Source: Paracoccaceae bacterium
Lineage (GTDB): Bacteria > Pseudomonadota > Alphaproteobacteria > Rhodobacterales > Rhodobacteraceae
Assembly (NCBI GenBank): GCA_029862205.1
Contig: JAOTXT010000006.1
Span: 1 to 64,000 of the forward strand
Length of the DNA stretch: 64,000 nucleotides
Reading direction: 5' to 3'
The notes under the pieces are model-generated. The model was not told where the DNA came from. It worked only from the letters and a program-made list of their open reading frames with translations, and did no database searches. The translations under genes and the position numbers were made by a program. This document shows, in pieces, positions 19,290-27,225 of the stretch (position 1 is the first letter of the stretch; each line of letters opens with the position of its first letter).

Positions 19290-20321
19290 TTGCGCAGCGC
19301 CAAGGTCATCCACACAGTCTCGGCCCATGCGGAGGGCGAGGTCGGTGACGTGATTGTCGGCGGCGTGGCGCCGCCTCCCGGCGAGACGTTGTGGGACCAA
19401 TCGCGCTGGATCGCGCGCGATGGCACCTTGCGCGCCTTCATGCTGAACGAGCCGCGCGGCGGGGTCTTCCGGCATGTGAACCTTCTGGTGCCGCCGAAGG
19501 ACCCGCGGGCCGACGCTGCTTGGATCATTGTGGAGCCCGAGGACACCCCGCCCATGTCGGGCTCGAACTCGATCTGCGTCGCCACGGTCCTGGTCGAAAC
19601 CGGACTGGTCGAGGTGCACGAGCCCGAGACCCATCTGACCCTCGAGGCCCCCGGCGGTTTGGTCGAGGCGCGGATTGCGGTCCGGGACGGCCGGGCCGAA
19701 CGGGTCACGATCCGAAACGTGACGTCCTTCGCCGACAAATTGGACGCGCGGCTCGAGGTCGAGGGCTTGGGAACGCTGACGGTTGACACCACCTATGGCG
19801 GCGACAGTTTCGTCATCGCGGATGCCCAGGCGCTGGGCTTCGAGCTGGTCCCGGACGAGGCCCGGCAGATCGCCGAGACCGGCATCCGCATCACCCGCGC
19901 CGCCAATGAACAGCTCGGTTTCACCCACCCGGAAAACCCGGATTGGGGCCATATCTCGTTTTGCCAAATCGCCGCGCCGGTCGTTGAGGCCGACCACGCG
20001 CTTCTTGGACGCAACGCCGTGGCGATCCGCCCCGCCAAGCTCGACCGCTCGCCTTGCGGCACCGGCTGCTGCGCCCGCATGGCGGTGCTGCATGCCAAGG
20101 GGCAAATGCGGCCAGGCGACCGCTACACGGGGGTTTCGATCATCGGCTCCGAGTTCCACTGCACGATCGACAGCGAGACCGAGATCGCCGGACACAAGGC
20201 GATCGTCCCCACCCTGTCGGGCCGCGCATGGATCACCGGCACCCACCAACACATGCTGGACCCAGAGGACCCCTGGCCGGGCGGCTACCGTCTCAGTGAT
20301 ACCTGGCCACGGCTGGAATAA
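19290..20321 (+). CDS. Proline racemase family enzyme (hydroxyproline epimerase/dehydratase type)
   Basis: PLP-independent enzyme acting on proline or hydroxyproline through two active-site residues. It has 343 residues; a TTG start follows AGGGA, and the start [20 protein letters not shown] is family-typical. The first catalytic position, Cys in proline racemase, is Ser90 (MSGSNSIC). The second is Cys256 (DRSPCGTGC). This Ser/Cys combination departs from the Cys/Cys racemases and 4-hydroxyproline epimerases and from Cys/Thr trans-3-hydroxyproline dehydratases. An epimerase acting on hydroxyproline is most likely, but activity is not settled. No other hydroxyproline genes are adjacent. Confidence 0.82.
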   Translation: MRSAKVIHTVSAHAEGEVGDVIVGGVAPPPGETLWDQSRWIARDGTLRAFMLNEPRGGVFRHVNLLVPPKDPRADAAWIIVEPEDTPPMSGSNSICVATVLVETGLVEVHEPETHLTLEAPGGLVEARIAVRDGRAERVTIRNVTSFADKLDARLEVEGLGTLTVDTTYGGDSFVIADAQALGFELVPDEARQIAETGIRITRAANEQLGFTHPENPDWGHISFCQIAAPVVEADHALLGRNAVAIRPAKLDRSPCGTGCCARMAVLHAKGQMRPGDRYTGVSIIGSEFHCTIDSETEIAGHKAIVPTLSGRAWITGTHQHMLDPEDPWPGGYRLSDTWPRLE

Positions 20322-20336
20322 CCGCGCGCCGCACAA

Positions 20337-20398
20337 CCTCCGCGAGCATTTCCGATTTGTTAATCTTAACGCCCCTAATTTTCATCGAAATGCGGAGG
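20337..20398. promoter_or_regulatory. Inverted repeat enclosing an AT-rich centre
   Basis: The left arm (20337-20356, CCTCCGC then ATTTC and GAT) pairs with the right arm (20384-20398, ATCGAAATGCGGAGG), with a 4-base and a 1-base bulge. The loop is markedly AT-rich and contains the palindrome GTTAATCTTAAC (20359-20370). It lies just before the small ORF and may be its operator or leader structure. Confidence 0.45.
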
Positions 20399-20435
20399 AC
20401 GCCTCCGGCATCGCCGCCTTTTGACGGAGGGGATG

Positions 20436-20609
20436 ATGTTCGATTCCAGTGAAACGGTCTTGTATCTGACTGAAGAGCAACGGCTTCCCGACCAGGACGA
20501 ATTGCGCGAGCGCTGCTTGCAATCCGCCGAGATATGGGTGCTCAAACGCCGCGCCAAGCTGCCCTATCTGGCGCCCCGGCGCCTACCAGCGGTTGCGCGG
20601 TCGGGTTAG
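20436..20609 (+). CDS. Small ORF of 57 residues, unknown
   Basis: Not recognised. The ATG at 20436 is 5 bases after GGAGG (20426-20430), an unusually good ribosome binding site for this region, which is the main support. The product is soluble, acidic in its first half (SSETVLYLTEEQRLPDQDE) and basic in its second (LKRRAKLPYLAPRR), with one Cys. It ends overlapping the convergent VUT gene by 4 bases. It may instead be part of an untranslated element. Confidence 0.45.
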   Translation: MFDSSETVLYLTEEQRLPDQDELRERCLQSAEIWVLKRRAKLPYLAPRRLPAVARSG

Positions 20610-21163
20610 GCGGGCGCGCGCCCAAGGCGCTCGTCACGGCGTCGTAGCCAAGCGATGAAGGGCAGCGCCAGCAGCACCATCCAGCCCTTGCCGATCACCT
20701 GACCGGTCAGGAATTCCAGGCTGCCAAAGGCGACATAAAGAAAGACCAGGCTGTCGATCACCAGGCCAACCACGCTCGAGGCCAGCACCGCCAGCACCAG
20801 CCGGCGCTCTTGCAGCGGCGTGTAGACGGCCAGATCCGCGAACTCGGACACCAGGAAAGCCAGCACCGAGGCCAGCACCAGGCTGGGCGGCGCGAAAAAG
20901 CCCGACAGAACCGCGCCCGCCAGGATCGCGCCAGTCACCCAGCGCAGGCCTAACCGCCGCTGAACCAGGTCGCGCAGCACCAGCGCCAGACCTATCATCA
21001 GCACCCCGCTCGGCGCCATGATGCCCGGTGCCACCGGGATCAGGCACGGGCCATCGGGCACGCAATAGGTCCCCGCATTCCCAATCAGCCAATTGGCCGC
21101 CGGAATGCAGAGCCCAAAGCCCAGCAGATACAGATAGCCTTCGGTCCGGCTGTTCATCGTCAT
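20606..21163 (-). CDS. VUT family transporter (DUF165/YhhQ, queuosine precursor type)
   Basis: Inner membrane protein of about six helices in 185 residues. The pattern of VUT (formerly DUF165) proteins is visible: LVLRDLVQRRLG, FAPPSLVLASVLAFLVSEFADLAVYTPL, and SSVVGLVIDSLVFLYVAFGS. Members such as YhhQ import preQ0/preQ1 for queuosine synthesis; no queuosine genes are adjacent to confirm this. The first residues MTMNSR offer two close ATG choices. It is transcribed toward the small ORF. Confidence 0.82.
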   Translation of the reverse strand: MTMNSRTEGYLYLLGFGLCIPAANWLIGNAGTYCVPDGPCLIPVAPGIMAPSGVLMIGLALVLRDLVQRRLGLRWVTGAILAGAVLSGFFAPPSLVLASVLAFLVSEFADLAVYTPLQERRLVLAVLASSVVGLVIDSLVFLYVAFGSLEFLTGQVIGKGWMVLLALPFIAWLRRRDERLGRAPA

Positions 21164-21199
21164 CGTCCAAGCATCGGCGAGTTGCGGTCGCCGCGCTCT

Positions 21200-22384
21200 T
21201 TACGCCCGGGCGGCCGGATCGGTCAACACGCGGTGCTCTTCCAACGCGAACCGGTCGGTCATCCCCGCGATGTAGTCGCCAACGATCCGGGCACGCGCGT
21301 CCTCCGAGGCCGCCTCGGCCGCCGCCATGGCCCATTCCACCGGCATCAGCCCGGTATCGTTAGTGAATATGTCGAAAAGATCGCGCACCACGCCGGCGGC
21401 CTTGGCGCGCATCCTGCGCACTTTGTAGTGGCGATACATGTGCTGGAACAGGAACGCCTTGATCGCGCCGATATCGCCCGCCATCGCGCCCGAAAAGGTA
21501 ACCAGTGGCTGGTCCATGGCGCGAATGTCGGCTGGCGATTGCGGGTCGCGGGCGATGAGTTGCTGTTTGGTCTCGGCGAGAAGATTCTCGACCATCATCC
21601 CAAAGACGCGGCGCAGCGCCTCGTGCTGGCGCCGTGGGCTCTCCAGCCCCGGATAGGCGGCGTCGACCTCGGCGAAGCAATCGCCAACCACCGGCAAGGC
21701 GCAGGCTTCTTCCAGACTGAACAACCCCGCCCGCAATCCGTCATGCAAATCATGGTTCACATAAGCGATGTCGTCCGACAGCGCCGCCACCTGCGCCTCG
21801 GACCCCGCATGGGTGTGGAGCTCCAAATCGTGTCCCGCCACATAATTGGCGATTGCCAGCGGCAGGGTGTCGCCGGGCGCGCCGACCTCCGCCAGCAGCG
21901 GCCCGTTATGCTTGGCGATCCCCTCCAGCGTCTCCCAGGTCAGGTTCAGCCCGTCGAACTCCGCGTAGTGACGCTCGAGCGCCGTGACGATCTTCAGCGC
22001 CTGGGCGTTGTGATCGAACCCACCCTCGGCGGCCAGGCAGTCGGCCAGCGCCTCCTCGCCGGTGTGGCCAAAGGGCGTGTGACCCAGGTCGTGGGCCAAG
22101 GCCACCGCCTCGGCCAGATCCTCGTTCAGCCGCAGCGTCCGGGCAATGGTGCGCGCGATCTGCGCGACCTCGATCGAGTGAGTCAGCCGGGTGCGGTAGT
22201 AGTCCCCCTCATGCTCGACAAAGACCTGGGTCTTGTGTTTCAGCCGCCGAAAGGCCGAGGAATGGATGATCCGGTCCCGGTCGCGCTGATAGGGCGAACG
22301 ATGGGCGCTTTCTGGCTCGGAATGAAGCCGCCCGCGGCTTGCGCGAGCATGGCAGGCGAAAGGCGCCAGATGGGTCTCTTCCAT
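21200..22384 (-). CDS. Deoxyguanosinetriphosphate triphosphohydrolase-like protein
   Basis: HD-domain metal enzyme that removes triphosphate from dNTPs. The ATG at 22384 is chosen because a G-rich ribosome site lies directly before it; an upstream ATG at 22420 lacks one. The product has 394 residues. The N-terminal RDRIIHSSAFRRLKHKTQV and YRTRLTHSIEVAQIARTIAR carry the first His. The HD pair is in LAHDLGHTPFGHTGEEAL, and the later Asp is in DDIAYVNHDLHDG. This matches the dGTPase type 2 group of alphaproteobacteria, where it usually sits next to erpA, as here. Confidence 0.9.
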   Translation of the reverse strand: MEETHLAPFACHARASRGRLHSEPESAHRSPYQRDRDRIIHSSAFRRLKHKTQVFVEHEGDYYRTRLTHSIEVAQIARTIARTLRLNEDLAEAVALAHDLGHTPFGHTGEEALADCLAAEGGFDHNAQALKIVTALERHYAEFDGLNLTWETLEGIAKHNGPLLAEVGAPGDTLPLAIANYVAGHDLELHTHAGSEAQVAALSDDIAYVNHDLHDGLRAGLFSLEEACALPVVGDCFAEVDAAYPGLESPRRQHEALRRVFGMMVENLLAETKQQLIARDPQSPADIRAMDQPLVTFSGAMAGDIGAIKAFLFQHMYRHYKVRRMRAKAAGVVRDLFDIFTNDTGLMPVEWAMAAAEAASEDARARIVGDYIAGMTDRFALEEHRVLTDPAARA

Positions 22385-22446
22385 CGCCCCCCCTTGTCTG
22401 ATCGCGCGGCGTGGATACATTTAAGGTCAGCGTGTTACGCGGGCTT

Positions 22447-22477
22447 TATAGCCGATTCGTGACATGAAATGGCTATA
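22447..22477. promoter_or_regulatory. Inverted repeat in the dgt-erpA divergent promoter region
   Basis: TATAGCC (22447-22453) and GGCTATA (22471-22477) form perfect 7-base arms 17 bases apart. TATAAAG (leftward) and TATATA (22474-22479, rightward) within the arms could be -10 boxes, so a bound regulator could control both genes. Confidence 0.35.
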
Positions 22478-22500
22478 TAGGACGCCGAACAGGAAATCGC

Positions 22501-22833
22501 ATGGACCTGACGATACCCGTCACTGTCACTGACCGTGCCTTCGCGCGGCTGGCCCAGATCGCCGAGGACGGCGCGGCCAAGGCCTTGCGGGTGGCGGTCC
22601 TGGGCGGCGGCTGTTCCGGATTCCAGTACGAATTCGTGCTGGAGGACGCACCCGCCGACGGCGACATCGTGATCGAGCAGGACGGCCACAAGGTGCTGGT
22701 CGACCCGGAATCCATGCCCTTTCTCTCGGGCTCGGTCATCGATTTCAAGGACGAGCTGATCGGCGCCCGCTTCGCCGTCGAGAACCCCAACGCCACCTCG
22801 ACCTGCGGCTGCGGCACAAGTTTCTCGATCTGA
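22501..22833 (+). CDS. erpA: Iron-sulfur cluster insertion protein ErpA
   Basis: A-type carrier that receives and delivers Fe-S clusters to apoproteins. The 110-residue protein has the three invariant cysteines: Cys38 in GGGCSGFQY, and Cys102 and Cys104 in STCGCGTSFSI. DFKDELIGARFAVENPNA precedes the C-terminal motif as in ErpA/IscA. I name it ErpA because of its stand-alone position beside the dGTPase-like gene rather than within an isc or suf operon; IscA is the alternative. Confidence 0.9.
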   Translation: MDLTIPVTVTDRAFARLAQIAEDGAAKALRVAVLGGGCSGFQYEFVLEDAPADGDIVIEQDGHKVLVDPESMPFLSGSVIDFKDELIGARFAVENPNATSTCGCGTSFSI

Positions 22834-22903
22834 GCCGCTAACCCAATTCACACCATGGCCGCGCCCCTCTAGACTCGCTCCCGAGCGAATCTTCGAGGGT
22901 GGG

Positions 22904-24955
22904 ATGGAGCGGGCCCGCGAGCTTCTAAAATCGGTCTTCGGCTTTGACGCCTTCCGCCCAGGGCAGGAGGAAATCGTGGCTGCGATCCTCGGCGGCCAGG
23001 ACGTGCTGGCCATCATGCCGACGGGTGGGGGCAAGTCGCTCTGCTACCAGCTTCCGGTGATCCGGCGCGAAGGGCTGACCCTGGTCATCTCGCCCCTGAT
23101 CGCCCTGATGCGCGACCAGGTCGCCGCGCTCCGCGAGGCGGGGGTCGAGGCCGGCGCGCTCACCTCGGCGAACGATCCATGGGAGACCGAGCGGGTATTC
23201 GAGGCGCTCGAGGCCGGCCGGCTCCGCCTGCTCTACATGGCGCCCGAACGGCTGGCCTCGGAGGCGACGACCGCCCTCTTGAAACGCGCCGGTGTGACCC
23301 TGCTCGCAATTGACGAGGCCCATTGCGTCAGCCAATGGGGCCACGATTTCCGGCCTGACTACCTGAAGATCGGCGCGCTGCGCGGGGCCTTGGGCAACGT
23401 CCAGACCGCCGCCTTCACTGCCACGGCGGATGCCGAGACCCGCGCGGACATCCAAGCCCGTCTCTTTGCCCAGACTCCGCGGGTCTTCCTGCGCGGCTTC
23501 GACCGGCCGAACCTCTACCTGGCCTTCGAACCCAAGGCCTCGCCGCAATCCCGCATCCTCGACTTCGTCAAACGCCGCCCCGGCCAGTCGGGCATCATCT
23601 ATTGCTCCAGCCGCAAGAAGACCGAGAGCCTGGCCGTAGCGCTCAGCGGCGCCGGGATCGACGCGATGGCCTATCACGCCGGGCTAGACCCGGAGACCCG
23701 TAGCGCCCGCCAGGACCGGTTCACCGCCCAGGATGGGGTGGTCATGGCCGCAACGGTCGCCTTCGGCATGGGGGTCGACAAGCCAGACGTCCGTTTCGTC
23801 ATCCACGCCGACCTGCCGAAATCGATGGAGGCCTACTACCAGGAGGTTGGCCGCGCGGGCCGCGATGGCGCGCCCGCCGATACCCTGACGCTTTACGGCA
23901 TCGACGACATCAAGCTGAGGCGCCGGCAGATCGACGAGACCGACGCACCTGCCGAGAGGAAACGCGCCGATCACCAGCGCTTGAACGCGCTTTTGGCGCT
24001 GGCCGAGGCGCCGCGCTGCCGCCGCCAGACCCTGCTCACCTATTTCGGTGAAGACTTGGCCGAACCCTGCGGCAATTGCGACCTCTGCCGCGATCCGCCC
24101 GAGCGGTTCGACGGCACCGAGGCCGTCCGCAAGGCCCTGTCGGCCATGCTCCGGACGGGACAGCGGTTCGGGGTCGAGCACTTGATCGCGATCCTGCGCG
24201 GCGAGACGACAGAGCGGGTCACCCAACTCGGCCACGACCGCTTGCCGACCTTTGGCGTCGGCGCCGAATTCGAGCGCAACCAATGGCGCGCGATCTTCCG
24301 CCAGATCTATTCGTTGAACCTCGCCAGCGTGACCGAGATGGGCGGCTGGCAGATGACGCCCGCGGCCGAGCCAGTGCTGAAAGGCACGGAGACCGTGATG
24401 CTACGCAAGGACGCGCTCACCCGCCGCCCGCGCAAGGAGCGCCGTCCGCGAGCCATCACCATCGACCCCAGCGACGAGGAACTGTTCGAGGCACTGCGCG
24501 CCAAACGCACCGAGCTGGCGAAGGCGCGTGGGGTGCCCGCCTATGTGATCTTCCCCGACGCAAGCCTGCTCGACATGGCCGCGCGCAAGCCCCGGACGCT
24601 CGACGAATTCGCCGAATGCCACGGGGTGGGCGCCCGCAAGCTGGCTAGCTTCGGCCAGGCGTTCCTGGAAGTGATCGCCGCCGGTCCGGTCGCCCTGCCC
24701 CACCCGGCCCGGCGCAAGCTGGCGGGAGACCAATACGGTAGTCTTTACGATGCGCTGGCCGAGGCCCAGTCGGGGCTGACCCACGGCACGCTCGGCACCG
24801 AGAAGTATCTGGTCTGCGCCCCGGCAGCACTGGCCAACATCGCCCAGGCGCGCCCCCGCGACCTGGCCGAGCTGATCCGCATCCCCGGCGTCGGCGAGAC
24901 CAAGGCCGAGCGATTCGGCCAAGCGTTCCTCGCTTGTATCCGGGCGGCGGAATGA
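22904..24955 (+). CDS. recQ: ATP-dependent DNA helicase RecQ
   Basis: 3'-5' DNA helicase of recombination and fork repair. It has 683 residues. Walker A is GGGKS with Lys44, Walker B is Asp137 in DEAHCVSQWGHDFRPDY, and the helicase C domain shows VGRAGRDG. A zinc domain with four Cys (RRQTLLTYFG then CGNCDLC) and a winged helix follow. Two helix-hairpin-like regions near the C-terminus (about residues 535-605 with DASLLDMAARKPRTLDEF, and about 615-683) look like tandem HRDC domains. It ends before the palindromic repeat at 24967. Confidence 0.95.
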   Translation: MERARELLKSVFGFDAFRPGQEEIVAAILGGQDVLAIMPTGGGKSLCYQLPVIRREGLTLVISPLIALMRDQVAALREAGVEAGALTSANDPWETERVFEALEAGRLRLLYMAPERLASEATTALLKRAGVTLLAIDEAHCVSQWGHDFRPDYLKIGALRGALGNVQTAAFTATADAETRADIQARLFAQTPRVFLRGFDRPNLYLAFEPKASPQSRILDFVKRRPGQSGIIYCSSRKKTESLAVALSGAGIDAMAYHAGLDPETRSARQDRFTAQDGVVMAATVAFGMGVDKPDVRFVIHADLPKSMEAYYQEVGRAGRDGAPADTLTLYGIDDIKLRRRQIDETDAPAERKRADHQRLNALLALAEAPRCRRQTLLTYFGEDLAEPCGNCDLCRDPPERFDGTEAVRKALSAMLRTGQRFGVEHLIAILRGETTERVTQLGHDRLPTFGVGAEFERNQWRAIFRQIYSLNLASVTEMGGWQMTPAAEPVLKGTETVMLRKDALTRRPRKERRPRAITIDPSDEELFEALRAKRTELAKARGVPAYVIFPDASLLDMAARKPRTLDEFAECHGVGARKLASFGQAFLEVIAAGPVALPHPARRKLAGDQYGSLYDALAEAQSGLTHGTLGTEKYLVCAPAALANIAQARPRDLAELIRIPGVGETKAERFGQAFLACIRAAE

Positions 24956-24966
24956 TGGCACGTCTG

Positions 24967-24990
24967 GTAGGGTGGACAAATTTCCCCGCC
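24967..24990. repeat. Palindromic intergenic repeat, copy A
   Basis: GTAGGGTGGACAAATTTCC followed by CCGCC, an imperfect palindrome. Related copies lie at 30654-30677 and 38909-38962. It sits between convergent recQ and the TauD-like gene and may act as a two-way terminator. Confidence 0.65.
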
Positions 24991-25006
24991 TTAAGATTTC
25001 CGCCCT

Positions 25007-25864
25007 TCACACGCCATCGGGCACCTGACCCTCCAGCGTGATCCGCCACATCTCGCGCCGGTGGCCGTCATAGTCGTTGACCGCGCAATGTTGCATGCAG
25101 CGGTTGTCCCAGATCACCACCGTGCCCGGCTCCCACCGCACGCGGGCGGTGAATTCCGGCTGCACCTGATGTTCGAAAAGATAGTCGAGCAGCGGCGCGC
25201 TCTCGGCCTCGGTCATGCCCTCGAAGGCCACCGTGTGCGAGCGATTCACATAAAGCGCCAGCCGTCCGGTCTCTGGGTGCCGCCGCACCGCCGGATGGCT
25301 CGCCGTCAGCACGTCCGCCGCCTTCTCACTCGCGCTCATTGAACCGGTCGCCAGATGCGCGGTCCTGAGTGCGCTGGCGTTCTTGGCGGAGCTGCTGACC
25401 CCCTTCAGCCCCCGCAGTACCGCCTTCATACCATCCGACAGGGTTTCGTAGGCCCGGTACTGGCAGGCAAACAGCGTGTCGCCCCCGGCGGGCGGGGTCT
25501 CGACCGCTTTCAGCATCGTCGCCTTGGGCGGATCGGGCTTGTAGGTCGTGTCCGAGTGCCACATGCCGCCGAAATTCGAGGTCTGGTCCGCCTCCTTGGC
25601 GATCATGGTGATCTCCGGGAACCCCTCCAATCCCTTGGCGAACGGATATTCTGCCGGTGCGCCAAAGCGCCGAGCGAGTGCGACATAGTCCGCGGGCGCA
25701 AGACCCTGCCCACGAAAGACGAGCAACTGGTGGTCGAGGAAAGCCTGATGGATCGCCGCAAAGGCCGCTTCGTCCATGCGTGCCAGATCGATGCCGCTCA
25801 CTTCGGCCCCCAGCGCCCCCGAGATCGGCTGAATGGCAAGGCTTTGGGAAGCTCCATCCATCAT
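25007..25864 (-). CDS. TauD/TfdA-family Fe(II)/2-oxoglutarate dioxygenase
   Basis: Non-haem iron oxygenase using 2-oxoglutarate, substrate unknown. The open frame begins far upstream, but homology starts at SLAIQPISGALGAEVSGIDL. Of three clustered ATG codons, 25864 has AGGGA at a good distance (285 residues); 25870 and 25861 are alternatives. The facial triad is visible as His-x-Asp in GMWHSDTTYKPDPPKATML and the distal His in NRCMQHCAVNDYDGHRREMWR, which also carries the 2-oxoglutarate Arg. It is divergent from the CoA-transferase gene. Taurine is possible, but no tauABC genes are near. Confidence 0.85.
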   Translation of the reverse strand: MMDGASQSLAIQPISGALGAEVSGIDLARMDEAAFAAIHQAFLDHQLLVFRGQGLAPADYVALARRFGAPAEYPFAKGLEGFPEITMIAKEADQTSNFGGMWHSDTTYKPDPPKATMLKAVETPPAGGDTLFACQYRAYETLSDGMKAVLRGLKGVSSSAKNASALRTAHLATGSMSASEKAADVLTASHPAVRRHPETGRLALYVNRSHTVAFEGMTEAESAPLLDYLFEHQVQPEFTARVRWEPGTVVIWDNRCMQHCAVNDYDGHRREMWRITLEGQVPDGV

Positions 25865-25871
25865 GATCATG

Positions 25872-26004
25872 TCCCTGATACTGACGCTACCTGGCTCCCG
25901 CAGGGCGGAAGCCCGGGGTTTCGCCGTTGCGCGCGCATCGGCGTCTCGTAAAGTAGCGTCGTCAGTGGCGCATCTGTCAAATTCTGCGCACTGATTATCA
26001 GGGA
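25872..26004. promoter_or_regulatory. Divergent promoter region with inverted repeats
   Basis: TCCCTGATA (25872-25880) is the exact reverse complement of TATCAGGGA (25996-26004). CTGACGCTAC (25881-25890) is mirrored by GTAGCGTC plus GTCAG (25953-25964). The outer arms contain the ribosome sites of both genes, so part of the symmetry may be incidental. Confidence 0.3.
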
Positions 26005-26008
26005 GAGG

Positions 26009-27205
26009 ATGGTGCCCCATCAACCCGCCTCGACGGCGCTGGACCATATCAAGGTGCTAGACCTGACCCGGGTGCGTTCGGGGCCAACCTGCGTCCGGCA
26101 GTTGGCCGATTGGGGCGCCGACGTCATCAAGATCGAGATGCCCGCCTCGCTGGAAGCCGATGGTGCCCTGGGCGCCGGCCGTGCGACGGCGGATTTCCAG
26201 AACCTGCACCGGAACAAGCGCTCGCTGACCCTGAACCTGAAGGAACCCGATGGGCTTGCCCTTTTCAAGCGGCTGGTCGAAGGCGCAGATGTGGTGGTCG
26301 AGAATTTCCGGCCCGACGTGAAGCACCGGCTGGGGGTCGATTACCAGTCCCTGAAAGCGGTGAACCCGCGCATCATCCTCGCCTCGATCTCGGGCTTCGG
26401 CCAGGACGGTCCTTATGCAAAGCGCCCGGGTTTTGACCAGATCGCCCAAGGGATGGGCGGACTGATGTCGATCACCGGTGAGTCCGGGCGCGGGCCGATG
26501 CGGGTCGGCATCCCCGTAGCGGACCTGACAGCCGGTCTTTTCGCCGCCATGGGCATTCTGACCGCGCTGATCGAGCGCGAGAAGTCGGGCGAAGGCCAAT
26601 GGCTGCATACCTCGCTGCTGCAAGCACAGATTTTCATGCTGGACTTCCAGGCCGCCCGCTGGCTGGTCTCGCGGGAGGTCGCGCCGCAAGTGGGCAACGA
26701 CCACCCCACCTCGGTGCCGACAGGGCTCTTCCCCACCGCTGACGGCGCGGTCAATATCGCGGTGTCGGGCGAGGTGATCTGGCGCCGGTTTGCCGAAGCG
26801 ATGGGGCACCCGGAATGGATCGACGACCCCCGCTATACCGACCAATACAAGCGCAAGGAAAACCGCGACGCCCTGAACGCCGCCATCACCGAGGTCACCA
26901 AGACCCGAAACTCACGCGAGTTGGTGGACGCATTGGTCGAGGCCGGCGTCCCCAGTGGACCGGCCTACAAGATCGATGAGGTCTTTGCCGACCCCCAGGT
27001 GCAGCATCTGGAAATGGCAGCGAATATCGAGACCCTGCCATTCGGCCAGACCCAGTTGGTCGCGCAACCCGTCAATCTCACCCGGACGCCAACGCAAATG
27101 GCGACGCACCCGCCGGATCGGGGCGAGCATACCAGTGCAGTCCTTGAGGAACTGGGATTGAGCCCGGAAGAGATCGCGGACCTGAGCGCCCGCAACATCA
27201 TTTGA
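26009..27205 (+). CDS. CaiB/BaiF (class III) CoA-transferase
   Basis: Transfers CoA between a CoA thioester and a carboxylic acid. The 398-residue length is normal. DHIKVLDLTRVRSGPTCVRQLADWGADVIKIE is the N-terminal signature, followed by RNKRSLTLNLK and the EGADVVVENFRPDVKHRLG segment; the catalytic Asp of this family lies in the RPGFDQIAQGMGGLMSITG region. A start at 26009 follows AGGGA plus GAGG. It heads a same-strand run with a crotonase, a molybdenum hydroxylase subunit and a NIPSNAP gene, suggesting activation of an organic acid for breakdown. The acid is unknown. Confidence 0.9.
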   Translation: MVPHQPASTALDHIKVLDLTRVRSGPTCVRQLADWGADVIKIEMPASLEADGALGAGRATADFQNLHRNKRSLTLNLKEPDGLALFKRLVEGADVVVENFRPDVKHRLGVDYQSLKAVNPRIILASISGFGQDGPYAKRPGFDQIAQGMGGLMSITGESGRGPMRVGIPVADLTAGLFAAMGILTALIEREKSGEGQWLHTSLLQAQIFMLDFQAARWLVSREVAPQVGNDHPTSVPTGLFPTADGAVNIAVSGEVIWRRFAEAMGHPEWIDDPRYTDQYKRKENRDALNAAITEVTKTRNSRELVDALVEAGVPSGPAYKIDEVFADPQVQHLEMAANIETLPFGQTQLVAQPVNLTRTPTQMATHPPDRGEHTSAVLEELGLSPEEIADLSARNII

Positions 27206-27225
27206 AAAAAAGGGGCGACCGCGCC

